Shown piece by piece: positions 1 to 11,970 of a stretch of DNA of 64,000 bases. The translations under genes and the position numbers were made by a program. Source of the stretch: Blasia pusilla. Lineage: Eukaryota; Marchantiophyta; Marchantiopsida; Blasiales. The stretch spans positions 5,394,001 through 5,458,000 of the forward strand of contig CM114274.1 of NCBI GenBank assembly GCA_050084515.1. Direction: 5' to 3'. Position 1 is the first letter of the stretch. Every line of letters begins with the position of its first letter. A model generated the notes under the pieces. It saw only the letters and a list, made by a program, of their open reading frames with translations, did not search any database and was not told where the DNA came from.

Positions 1-58
1 AAATTTGGTTCGATTTCTACGCTCCTAAGAAATTGCAGTCATATATCGGGATAGCAAA

Positions 59-1027
59 ATGAGTGCTGTTAACGTCACGAACGTCACTGTGCTCGACAAT
101 CCGTCGATGTTCTTGAATCCCCTCCAGTTTGAAATCTCTTACGAGTGTCTCATTCCTTTGGAACACGGTGAGGCGTAGTGCTTGTCTGTTTCTCCCTCTT
201 TCTTCTTGTGTAGACATCTCATTCGTGCTCAGTGTTCTTCGTACATTATCAAGTTTCCAGATTTTCATCGTTCCAATTATTGAAGGGGGTCGATCTGCAG
301 ATTTGGAGTGGAAACTTACTTACGTTGGTTCGGCTGAGGACGAAAAATACGATCAAGTACTAGACAGCGTACTTGTTGGTCCCATTAGCATTGGCAAGTA
401 TCGATTTGTATTCGAGGTATGCTGCGGTTCACCTTCTTAAGCTGTCAATTCAAATCGTTCTTTCGAGTCTTAAAGAGATTTTTTCTCGTCAAGTGATTTC
501 ATGCTCCCTTCGTCGAACGTCAATTGTCTTTCGAGTTGCGTCAGAAATTCTTATCCTTCATTTGGCATTTCAACTCCCTGTCCACAGTGCCTTAGACATC
601 TCATGAAGTGGTTTTTCCGCTAGCGTATGTTGCGTAACTCTCGTTCTCTCACCTTCACCATATCACTCTGCAAATAGAATAAAGTGACAAGCTGGTCGAC
701 TGACTCAATCGAATCCTATTCGTTCTACAGGCTGATCCCCCCAAGCCTGAGAAAATTCCCGAGGAAGATATCATAGGAGTAACAGTATTGCTGTTGACCT
801 GCTCATATATGGGCCAGGAGTTTCTTAGGGTTGGATATTATGTTAGTAATGACTACATCGACGAGCAATTGCGAGAGGAACCCCCTGCGAAAGTCATCAT
901 TGACAAAGTCCAACGAAACATTCTGGCTGAGAACCCGCGGGTGACTAAGTTCCCAATTGTATTCAATCCGACACCGGCGCCCTCTGTCCCCCTTCCGCCC
1001 CTAGAATCGCACGGGCCCATAATCTAG
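59..1027 (+). CDS. ASF1: Histone chaperone ASF1, 3 exons, complete
   Basis: ASF1 binds the H3-H4 dimer and hands it to CAF-1 or HIRA during replication-coupled and replication-independent nucleosome assembly in the nucleus. Exons inferred: 59-167, 301-416 and 731-1027, with GT/AG introns and a continuous frame, giving 173 residues. The protein is the compact immunoglobulin-like ASF1 core. It starts [15 protein letters not shown], continues [20 protein letters not shown] and then [20 protein letters not shown]. Asp54, Val94 and Arg108, the residues known to contact histone H3 in human and yeast ASF1, fall at exactly these positions. The start ATG at 59 is chosen because the family N-terminus begins there; only 58 bases of upstream sequence are in the window, so the promoter is not visible. 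The C-terminal tail after the core is short and proline-rich ([11 protein letters not shown]), without the long acidic tail of yeast. It looks functional. Confidence 0.96.
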
Positions 1028-3240
1028 AAATAATCCTCCTAAATTTGGTCGATTAATTTTCCAGTCACTCCGAAGTTGTTCAATTAGAACGATGATTATC
1101 TTTGAGGTTTGGAAAGACTTTGAGATATTGAGCCCAGAAAACGACAACTACAATGACGAGTTAGTTTGCCGAGTTCATGTAACGTTGTAACAAATATTAG
1201 TGCTAGTTTCTGTCAAAATGACTCTTCCACAGATATGCTCGCGACCCTCTTAAAGGTTTCTCCCCTCGAAACCAATCGATTTCTTGTTAATATACCAAAG
1301 CCGGCATACTGGAAGTGAACACATTCCTTCCTAACAACCATGTTGTCTCTTTAGAAACTCCGAGCCTCGGGAACTAAGTGGGCTGTGTAGATTAAGGCTA
1401 TCACTCCTTGAACCTCTTTAGGAAGGTTTGAAGTCTTTGCTCTGCCCACAAGCGCTCGCTTGTAATAATATAATGCACTTTTACTCATTTTGGGATCTCT
1501 TGCCCCTTGTCCCGCGTGAACACGGCGGTACACGCTATCTCTATGTTTCCCAGGTGGGGACCATGTGTATCCTCTCGAATTAGCTCTTGCCTCATGAATG
1601 AATGAATGCTTTGATTTGAACCTTTGATGGCCCGTCACGAAATAAACGGAAATAGTTCACAGGATTGGAGATGTTGACTCGAAACTATTGAGCCGAAAAG
1701 CGTTCGAAGCGCGAGGGAAGTTTGCGCGTTTGCTTGAGTGGGTGTACACGTCCCATCCGCTCGTTCCGAGGTGGATTGCATCCAGCTAGGCTATGTTCCT
1801 CGCTTCCCACCCCACTTCGCTCTGCACTTCGTGAAATAATTGTTTCCGCACCATCCACCACTATTGTCGCACACCGACTCGTGCTCTTGCCTCGGCAACA
1901 CACCCTCCCGAAGGGAATGTATCCTTTATCGAATCCGTATTTTCTTTATGTATCCTCCGGCCACGCCACAGATGCCGGTGAGGGCGTTTTGACGCCCAAA
2001 CCGGTGCCTGTCAGTGTCGTGGTGGTCGCCAACACATGTGTGCCATCGTCGGTGGCAGAACTCCCGATGGAACCCGCCATCGACAACCATCGAGTTTGAA
2101 TCCTTTCGCAAGGAGTATCAAGACATAGAATCGCCGGAAGGAGAAGACGAGTCAGCTCACTGACGTGTGACAGGCGTCCATCGCTCATGGACCGGTGTAC
2201 AGAATCGCTCGTAGGTCGAAGCTTAAAGAGCCATCCAAACTACAAGAAGGAGAGCAATCTTGCCTACTTGCGGAAAAGAGAACCTCGCTAAGCTCCCCCG
2301 AAACCTTTCTATACCCGCGTTTACTTCCGTGGCAGCTTTCCTCGTCCGCTCTTTGGCCAGGCATACGAAGAGTCATCTAAACGCAATAATCTACACGCGT
2401 ATCCTTCTCACGGATTAACGCAGTCCACTCACTAGCTGGCATTCCAGGCTTCTTACACCAGACAACTCCTCTGGCCTTGCACTGGCACTCGCGTCACCAG
2501 CACTACACAGGGAACGACTTTTCTCTACTCGGCATTTTGTGTACCCTGTTCGGAGTCCGGGCATCCATCCGTTCCCGCCGCATGACTCGTGCTCTTACAG
2601 GACTGCTCTTCGCTACTTCTTCTCGGGTTCTATAGCACGCAAGAACGCGCGCATTTCTATGCTGAAAAGACCTCCGAATCTGGAATTCTGCGGACGCAAC
2701 GGATCCTCGGCAACAGCAAAGAATCATGGAAGTGAGCATTCTAGTGACAGACTTAGAGAACGGGCGGAGCTGCCCCAGCCTCTACAAAAGACCGCAACCC
2801 TACGCGCAGTGTGTACGAGGCAGCAGAGCGGTCCCTGTAGAGAGTGAGAGCGCAGATGGAGGGCACATTCGATGAGGTTTCGAGCGCTGGACTTGTGCAG
2901 TCGCATACGCAGAACATCGGACGTGGGAATCGCGACATGCTCCACTCGCCGTAGCCTAGCCATGGCCAGCTTGCAAAGCGACCCGCGGAAAGGTGCTGCA
3001 GATGAGCGGCCGCGAATTCAGTAGTGGAAACACTGCTCCGCATTTCATTCAATCATCCCGCCCTCGACACCCACGAACAACTCGAGCACCACCTCTCTAC
3101 GACGCTTCCACCTCTTCCATCGCCTCTGCCGAGCGCTCATGCTTCCACATCTCCACTGTGCGCGCACGCCCACGCCACAATCATTCATGCGACCGTCCCA
3201 TCTCCTCCACCAACTCTCGTTCCCCATCACGCATAACGTA
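1028..3240. other. Intergenic, 3' of ASF1; no supported gene
   Basis: After the ASF1 stop the first few hundred bases are probably 3' UTR. From about 1.7 to 3.24 kb base composition rises in GC and several overlapping short open frames appear on both strands (for example 1722-2099 + and 2753-3052 -). None resembles a known family and none shows convincing exon structure. A NotI site directly followed by an EcoRI site lies at 3006-3019. I see no RNA gene or mobile element here. Confidence 0.5.
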
Positions 3241-6200
3241 GATTCGATTCACTTCTCATCATGCTTCGCGAAGCCTTTGCTCGCTCGTTCACTCTAGTAA
3301 TCGCTTTGTTTCCTTTGTGCCATTCTCAATGACAATTTAGGCAGTTCGTTCGTTATGGGATAATATGCGGTTCAGCCGTCGGTTCTCATGGCAGAACGAA
3401 AGGAAAATGGGAATCTGCATTTTCCTTGGTGGATGATGATTATTACACACATTTATTATTTTGATTTTGAAGTATTTGGGCTCTGAAATTTGGGGGAGGG
3501 GGAGAAGTGGTTTTTTAATTTTACAAGGATTGGCCGTAGGACTTTTGAGAGAGGTGGGAGAGAAAGTAATTAGCAAACACGTGTGGAGGACACGAGGATA
3601 CCCTAGATGACAAGGGGAAAAAAGAGAGTGTTTGAACGGAGCTGCATGAATCCGTGGACATGTTCATGTATGTGGATTTACGGCGTTTAGATGACTCCTC
3701 GGACATGGATATGGACATGAACATGTATGCGGAAAGTGTCCGCGTACATATTCATGTCGGTGGATTTACGTCTGTCTTATGAAAGACTTATTTATGTGAG
3801 CCTCATCTTCCTCTTCTATCTCATTCCCCCAGTTGCCTATGTGTTCCATATTTTCCCGTTTCTTCCTCCTCCACCCCCACTCCTTTGCCTCACTTGCCCT
3901 TTCCCTACCTTCCATCATAAATTATAAGTGTGGCCTCATCTCTTGCAATCCATGTTCGTGGACACGTTTGTCCATGTCTGTTTTTGTGCAACTATGATAA
4001 TTATCTTTATGGAGAAAAAAAATCAAAATTTAGAATTTTATATATGCGGGTCTTTTCATTATCATTTTTCATCTCCATCCCTTCATTCCTTTGAACTTTG
4101 TATGGGCATCGAGTTTATAGTGCCAAAAGTGCATTGATAATGTGCAAAATTATAAAATCCTATAATATGAGAAAAGAAAACTCTTCCAAAAATATTATAA
4201 TTCAAAAAAATATTAATAATGGAAAAATATGCATCAAACCATTCAAGACGCTATTCTTTTATCCCAGTACAGATAAATATATCCCTCCCACATGTATATG
4301 CAAAAGCATATACACATGTGGGAGACCTAATGTAGTGTGATCCCATATAATGAGGCATGTGGCACATTACATATCTACAAGATTTTGGATCATTTGATAA
4401 AATAATCAATTTCAAGATCAAGAGATTAATTATTTTGACCATATTCCTTTTGTTTCTTGAAAATCATTATGCAATTGTATGTCATGGGCATGCACATGGC
4501 TACGCAATATATATAGCTTTCACCTACAGACTAACATAAAATATACCACATCATATAAAGAGGCCTTACAATGAAAATAAAATGGGAGACACACTATTCT
4601 CTAATTAACGACTAACAATCAAGCCAAACCTACTTTATGTGTGAAGGCAACATGTTATGTCTGGAAACGTCAATTATGGAAAGATGAGCCTTTCCAAACC
4701 TCCCCTTGGAGTATACTCCTCTCCATGCCTAAAGAATCCAAGAAAATGACATATGCACACATATCATCTCAATGTACATGACATATTCCTAACAAATGAA
4801 GGACCTCTAAGAAGGTTCCAAGAAATCTCCAAAATGAGTCGTGTGTAGATAAGTCATCAAGAAAAACCAACGTGTCACATTTTGCCTCTCCATACTTGCC
4901 TACATACATAACTTCACTATTGAGGTATTTTATCTATTTTTGCTTGACTATAAATATTGTGATAATTTTTCATGAATATGTACAAAATCACATAAAGAGG
5001 TTACATAACCTCCCCTTACCTTATGGTCGGGTCTCTCTAATCCAAGATCATCAATTTTCATGTGGAGAGTAACATCTACCTTTTTGGTGCTTATATCATA
5101 AATTTGGTTGGTTGCTCATTCCATCATTAATTGACCATGTGTAATCCATCTCACTCTTAATAAGCATGAACCATAAAAAACACACAATATGTATATGAGA
5201 CATAACTATTGTCCTCGAGCAACCACATTCAAGGCAAGCATCACACACACTAAATACCATCCTCACGAACCATCAAACTACACACACTTCCATTCTAGGC
5301 ACATTCCCATCTAGATTTTGTATATAAAACTATAGAAACTTAGCCGCAATCACTAGTTGACAATCTTGCACTCCCAAAATCAAACGTTGTATTATCATGG
5401 TAAGATATGTAGATGAGACCCACCTTGATGTTTTATCTCTCTCTCCTCACCAACATATTATCGTATGCGTGAGTCTGCTGCTAATATTGTAACTTACATG
5501 GATATGGTGGTTGCACAAAATGCCCAAATATGACTTTGGACTACACGAGGGATAAATTTGTTATAAGTCCCCTACACCTCCAACTGCTTTCTATAGTTGA
5601 CTTTGGCTTTGGGATACAAGAGAAGTTCAACGGTTTTCAAAAAGATTTTTCTCCATGAAATATCCCTAATAGACTCTCATATAATTGGATAAAATTAGAC
5701 ACCAAACATTCAAGTGATATTTCACTCTATTTTTGCAAGTATCCAACACCAGTAATAATTGGAAATCTCAACATCAATTACTTAGATTACAAAACTTTAC
5801 TTGAATTATCCTATCCTTACACTAGCCTAGTTATTTTACCCAATATTATATTCCAGAATATTCTAAATTACCATAAGACAATGGCCAAATAACTCATATT
5901 ATGAACTCCAATCCCTACCAAGTGGATTAGAATGTGCTCTAGGATGATGCATATTTCTTATTTCAAGGAAGAAGGCAATCTTGTAATAAATTTGAGATTC
6001 CTTTGTTTTTTTCCTCATTGATTTCTTATAGTTTAGAAATGATAATTTTGGAAAAAAAGTTCATACTATACACCTCACCTATCTACATCTCCTTGACTAT
6101 TAAAAAATTATAAGACTTAACTCAACTATAGAAAATAGTTTCAAAGAGAGAAGAGGAATCTTAAATGGTTGGGTGGAAAAGAAAAATAGAGCGGTTATGG

Positions 6201-6544
6201 AGATGAAAGGGGAATTTTTTGTAAGGTTTGATTGTTTGGGATTACCATGCGAATATTTTACAGGTGAAAAAAACCACATCTTGCAAAAAATTTTTGAGTG
6301 AAATATGTCTCGTGGAAGTTATAAACTACAATGCCTTATACTCATATCGTGTGATCCACACTTGCAAATCTCAATGCAAGGTATTTGTGAATATTTTTCA
6401 TCTATCGGGACTTGTAAATACGTAAAACTCGCAACTCACTCACAATTGACTTGCAAAGTTTGGAATGGTTAAGCCGTACTATTTTGTATGAGTATTAAAT
6501 GCAAGATTAAATGTAGCATTTTTGTGTTTAATAAGATCAAGTTT
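3241..6544. other. AT-rich decayed intergenic DNA
   Basis: Base composition drops sharply after about 3.3 kb. A short block at 3.64-3.78 kb has imperfect direct and inverted repeats built on words such as GGACATG and TGGATTTACG, which may be a degraded small transposon. The rest is AT-rich with frequent stops in all frames. I recognise no gene. Confidence 0.5.
4285..4324. repeat. Short inverted repeat (hairpin)
   Basis: CTCCCACATGTATATGC is followed by AAAA and then its reverse complement with a two-base insertion. The arms are about 17 and 19 bases. No coding context; it could be the core of a small foldback element. Confidence 0.7.
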
Positions 6545-7930
6545 AACTCAATCTTCAATACTCCCCCTTAAACTCATATCAATATCTCTCATACTTAAAT
6601 ATTTTTTTATAAAAAATTAAAAATTATCTCTACACAATGCCATCATAAAGATATCATCAATTGGTTGATTGCAACCTGTGTATACAATAATAATCTCTTG
6701 CTCAAGCAAGTTCTCTTTGAAAATATTGTAGAGCACCTCTATATTCTATGTTCAAACATGAAATAGAAGATGATTAGTAAGCTTAATGTTACTCATATTA
6801 TATGTATATAGTGCAACATGTCTTGCGTTACTAACATCAATCGCAAGAAATAATCGATACAATCACATTGCCTCATATACTATATTGTTTGCTCCTTTGT
6901 ACTACACTTCCCAAAGTGAAGGAATATGTAGATGGAGAGTGACTGTAAAACATGCTTTCCTATCTATGAATCCCTGCATTTGTGAACTCAGAGAAGGTTT
7001 CATTTGAAGCCTAAAATTCACAACTAACTTCATAAACTACATAAACCTCCTCACAATACGAAGATGGTGTTTATGAGGAGCTTGCGTGAATTGACTTATC
7101 AATCCAATCGTGTAGTCTATGTCTCACATGGTAATATTAAGATAAATCAAACTTATGATCACGTGGTCTTTACATATTGAAATCTGCAAGCAATTCATTA
7201 TCTTAACTTCACACTCTAGCCTAACAATATAGAGATCTAGAGTAGCTTACAAATTTGTCCCATCATATTTTGAAAGCATATAAAAAGCATATCGCCATTC
7301 TAATAATCACATGCTCTCACCAACCTTCATAAACTTAAATATTTAATTATTGTAAGTCTTTCATACCATATTTTTCATGCAATTTTAGCTTGAATTTTTT
7401 TATACCATATCCTCACTACTCTCAATAATCAAAAGGTCATCGATATAAAGTGAAATCATAGCTATATGGTATTTTCCTCTCAAGATATAGAGTGAAGAAT
7501 CAAAATCATAGATATATCAAAAGATATATGTAATCTTGCGATATTATTGATACCAAGCTCTTAGAGCTTGCTTGAGCGAGTATTACTTTTTTTTCTAACC
7601 TGCATACGTGAATTGGAAACTATAGATGCTCATATGTAAGTGGTTGAACTCCATTTAAAGTAATATTCTTAATATCCACATGATGTATTCTCCACTCCTC
7701 ACTCACTACAAGTGTAACCATTATTCTCATAGTCGCTAGCTTTATAATAAGGCTAAATGTTTTCTTGTAGTCGATATCATATTATTGTGTATAGCCCCTC
7801 ACTACCAATTTAGCTTTATATCTATTCATTATATCCTCTAAATTGGGTTTGACCTTATAAATCCATTATATTTAAAACCAATAATTTCCTCACTATAAGA
7901 TATATCAACCAGCTCTCAAGTTCGTTGATA
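6545..7930 (-). mobile_element. Decayed Ty1/copia retrotransposon (RT to pol end)
   Basis: Read on the minus strand, the segment keeps recognisable copia polymerase landmarks in the expected order. NRYKAKLVVRGYTQ followed by YDIDYKKTFSL (about 7830-7745) matches the N-terminal RT signature of copia elements. LYIDDLLIIESSE (about 7455-7415) is the catalytic motif, with YIDD in place of the usual YVDD, followed by a KYGMKDL relic. Near the end, DIFMMALCRDNF and then RDIDMSLRGSIED (about 6650-6550) match the terminal part of copia pol that normally reads DIFTK and RGS. Stops and frameshifts interrupt every part, so it is a dead remnant. The LTRs were not identified. Sequence up to about 9 kb may belong to the same element but shows no motif. 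Confidence 0.8.
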
Positions 7931-9152
7931 TCTTAATAGAGTAAGCTATTCCTTCTTAACTTCAATATATTTGACCTTACCTATAGCTTTATCAAAAGAG
8001 CTCGGTTCATGTTCTTGAAGATTAGTTTATGCATTTATGTATTTCAAGTAATTCTTCATTTACGAAACTATGAACATGATGTATCATTCTATTTGATCTA
8101 CGTGATGGTTGTTATGAGGTGGAAGCCTTTGATGTCTCATTTGAGCTTTGATTAGTATCACCAAACTATATGCGTAGCCGTCTCGACTATGGATTGAAAA
8201 TTTTATTAATCAAGCCTTAACACTTTTAAGTCAAATGTGTAGTTTCCAACATTTAGTTGAATCTACTTAGTTTTAACTTTGGGTAAATTGTGTAAGATTT
8301 AATTTCTTATAGTTATCTTATCATATTTGGTGTGTTGAGCATGCTCTTGCAAATTGGAATTATAAGGATGTCTAGGCATCTATACATTCATCATATCAAT
8401 TTTATAACGATAGTTATTTCCAATTTTTGTCATATAGGATCTTCTTCTACTTCCGATTAGTCCATACACCGAACTATACTAATCTATGTGTATCAAATTA
8501 TTATTTTAAAACTCAATGAGATTGCAGACCACGTCTTCAATGTAAATAGATAGTTTGAATTATATGCTCGTATTTGTAGCATGAGAGATTGAAATCCACA
8601 TTGATTATGTTTCTTATTGTAAGAGCAAGTTAAAGGAAGCTAGTGACTAGTTGAGAGACTTCGTAAAGGATGTTGAGTAAATTATTGAAGGTAGTGGAAA
8701 GTTATAATTGCAGAAAATAGTCATTCACTCCCTACTTCGTTGACTTTCATCCTAATGGAGGCATACACAATGTTCATTACTTACATCTGCCATGGTAGAT
8801 CAATAGCAACATACTATTTTAATACTACCAATCTAGTATTATTATACCATAGTTGCTTTATCTCTCATATAGTGGTTTTTAGCTTCAAGGATGAGGTGGA
8901 TATACAATTTCCTAAGTTAAGTTAAAAGTTTTCATGCAAGCCTGAACTAATAAGATGATATTTTGGATTTGGAAATGTTTATATTGAGAACCACTTTTGA
9001 TGGACTCTTCACGAATCTATTCCTATAATCAGGAACTTTTGCAACAAGACTCTTTCACTACATGCATATTCTTTCAAATTTGAAGAATTTTATACATTCA
9101 TAAGATCTTTAATTTTTTTATTTTTTATTTTAGCCCTTTACCTTCTAAATAA

Positions 9153-9193
<41 letters not shown>

Positions 9194-10820
9194 TATTCTC
9201 TTTTGTCACCACTACTACCTTAATTTGATTGATTTATCTCTTCCACCATAACATGAGAAGCTCTTAAGTATCATATTATGTTAAACAATCAATATGAATA
9301 ATACTTCTAGATGCAAAACCAATCCAACTCTCCATATTAACTCTAAAATATACCTAACATAACAAGACACTTACTTTTACATACTTATAGCCCTAAGGCA
9401 AGATAACTCCCTTCCACCCCTTATAATTTATTTATTTTATTTATACTTGAAGCCTAAGCAAATTCCTATCTCTATAAAAATTACACTAAGTTCGTTATGT
9501 TGATTAGTGAATAATCAATTGGTCATACCCTTTTTTTTATTTGTGCGCTATTTCCTTTAAATATCCTATTCCATAAAATTAGCAATATCTATATTAATAA
9601 AGCATGAGCCTCCTTATTGGGAATGATAAGTGGGCACTTACCCTATAGTATGAAACCTTCTTCATTTGGAGAAGGCCACCTAGCTCCTCCTATTTCTATA
9701 TCATTGAAATCGTAGGCAACTTTCTTATCTCGTAACTCATTTATTTTGGGTACATGTGTCTCTTGGCTGATGATCAAAGAAAGGTACTTTAAGAAAAAGA
9801 AGCTTGTGGCAACCTCCCACTTATCACATCAAAACATATTTGCATTTCTATCTGTTGTATTTCATAAGGTCTCAACATATAACACTGAAGTTAGAGGAAG
9901 AGTAAGGTCAAGTTGGAGGACTGACTAATATGGAGGAATAACCCTAAAATATGGAGGAATGATTAATATTCAGAGAGAGAGAGAGAGAGAGAAGCGTCCA
10001 TTGTTGCTGGCTATGCAATTGCAAGAAGACTCTGTCCCTCATCGAGATGAGCAACTCGTTGGAATAACTTTACGTCATTTTTCTTGCAAGCCTTTCGTTA
10101 AAGTGTACGAGGGATTAAGTCATTTTGGATTGGAGTTTCGTGTTTGTTGATTAGTTCGCTACCTTGAATGAGTGTGGAACAATTTTTTGATTAATTCTTC
10201 CTCTTACATTGGTATGCAGTCTTGTCTCCTTGGATTGGGAGGGTTGGGTTGGGTTGGATTACATTTCACTAGAGCTTGAATTGAGGAACTCTTAATTATT
10301 TCTGTTAGATGACGTAAATCCGTGAGCCTTTTGCTTCCTGACCATCTTATTTATTTTCAAATCACAACCTTTCTTTTTGTTTGTACCAAGATGGACATGT
10401 GCAATTTCTTCTTGTACTCCTCTTCCACATGGCAACAATCTTTGTTGTCCAACTCGTTGCCATCTATTCATACGAGGATCTCCTTGCATATCTTTGTAAG
10501 TTTCTTTCTTGCCATTTATATATTGCATAGGATGATATATGGCCATTTACCAGCCGTCCACACGAATCTCGCACCTCTCTTTAAATCATGACATATAGAA
10601 AGTGTTTACTATCATTGAGCTAGGGATTACGGAAGCAAGTGGAATCAATATGTCACAATGGAACGACATACCATATCTTCATCATTAGACATCAAAATCC
10701 GGGTGATGTGTGCTCAAGTTGTGCCATAGTTTCTTTGATTTAAACACATGCAAACATATTAACTCTCTCTGAGTTAAATCGTGGAACAAGGAGAAAGCTC
10801 AAAACCCATTTTGGGATGAT
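7931..10820. other. AT-rich intergenic DNA, no gene recognised
   Basis: Low-complexity, AT-rich sequence with short random open frames only. It holds a TC microsatellite at 9156-9192 and a short GA run near 9975-9993. The 5' part may be further copia debris. Confidence 0.5.
9156..9192. repeat. (TC)n microsatellite
   Basis: About 18 uninterrupted TC units in an AT-rich setting. Confidence 0.95.
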
Positions 10821-11970
10821 AATTTAAAGTAGAGATTGTGCATCACATGACGGCGTCGGGATCCTCCGTCTACCCGTTTGACCGGTACGAGTTGAAATTG
10901 TTCCCGCTCGGTATAAGGCTCCGGTGTCCATCGGAAGTCGGACCGGCAGGACGTGGCGCTCGATATAAGGCACAAGGAGACAAACCATTGAAGGGCCCAA
11001 ACGCTGAGGGCCGGTACAATGAGCCGAGGTGACCTGCTGTGTCCGCATGTGCGCGGCGGTAACGATGCTCGTCCAGTCGTGACGCAATGGCGAACGAATT
11101 ATTAGTGAACCCGATATCGGGTCGGGGTCCTGGACGGTCGGCGAAACCGGGTCTGTCCGCTGGAGCTGATCGCCCGGGAGGGAGGAGAGGAACCGATGGT
11201 TGACGATTGGCTAGTCCGCCGGTCCGAGGAGCCGAGGACGCATCGGTCGCCAGACTAGCGCGGAGGCGGAGGGCCGGGCCGGGCCGGGCAGGGCAGGGCA
11301 GGGCGGGGCAGGGCAGGGAAGGTTTGAAGGCAAAGGAGGGGCAGCTATGGAGGAGAAAGCTCGAGTGATGGAGAGAGGAGCAAGCGGTAGGGAATTTCGA
11401 CGTTCTAGTGTGTGCATGCTCCCAGCACTGTAGGAAGGTACGTGGTGTGGGTGAGAGTGCCGGAAAGATTTCGTATGCTGCCATAGTTGTTGGGCTGGAG
11501 GATTCTCTTTAAAATTGAGCGAGTGAGCGAGGCCTGACTATTGGTTAGCGCTTTCGAGCGCAGGAGGCGAGGGGTAGCTTGGATCTGGGGCCGAGGGGTG
11601 GAAATCTTGCGTCTTTTTAGGTTTTACAGTCGCAGGAGTGGAATTGCGACAGGATGCAGTAGCAAATTGTAGATGTTGATGAGGAGGATGGCATTTTGTT
11701 TTGGAATTTGTCGGTGGGTGTGTTAGCTGCTGGTTGTTCTTTACTGTTGGCGACTAGATCTGAGGCTGTTAGATTTGCTCCTCGCGATTCGTCGTGAGCC
11801 TTCGCTCGGGTTCTCTGTTGGAGTTTGGTGGATAGTTTTTCGCTGTGTTTACTCCGTAGTTGAGAACCGGGGGGTGAAAAGGTTGCAGGCGTTTGGAGAA
11901 ATGGATTCAGGAGGTCGGTAGCTGCTCTGCATTTAATTTTCTCCTGGATTAAGAGAGCCGTAAGCACACT
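10821..11970 (+). promoter_or_regulatory. GC-rich promoter and 5' UTR region of the URGT-type gene
   Basis: The 1.15 kb before the transporter ATG is markedly GC-rich compared with the DNA to its left. The long open frames on its minus strand (10870-11484 and 11617-12225) are composition effects and resemble no family. A dense G-run cluster lies at 11271-11320. The transcription start cannot be placed by eye; a 5' UTR intron is possible. Confidence 0.5.
11271..11320 (+). promoter_or_regulatory. G-run cluster, potential G-quadruplex
   Basis: About ten runs of three or more G separated by two-base loops (CC, CA or CG) on the plus strand, roughly 650-700 bases before the transporter ATG. This satisfies the standard G3 quadruplex pattern several times over. 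If it is transcribed it would lie in the 5' UTR; otherwise it is promoter DNA. Confidence 0.7.

Noticed and set aside
1351-1638. 95-codon minus-strand frame after ASF1
   Set aside because: No family resemblance or splice context; within the size expected by chance.
10870-11484. 204-codon open frame on the minus strand before the transporter gene
   Set aside because: Biased composition (repeated Pro-Ala-Arg words from the G-run tract), no family resemblance, and it overlaps the promoter/5' UTR of a well-supported gene.
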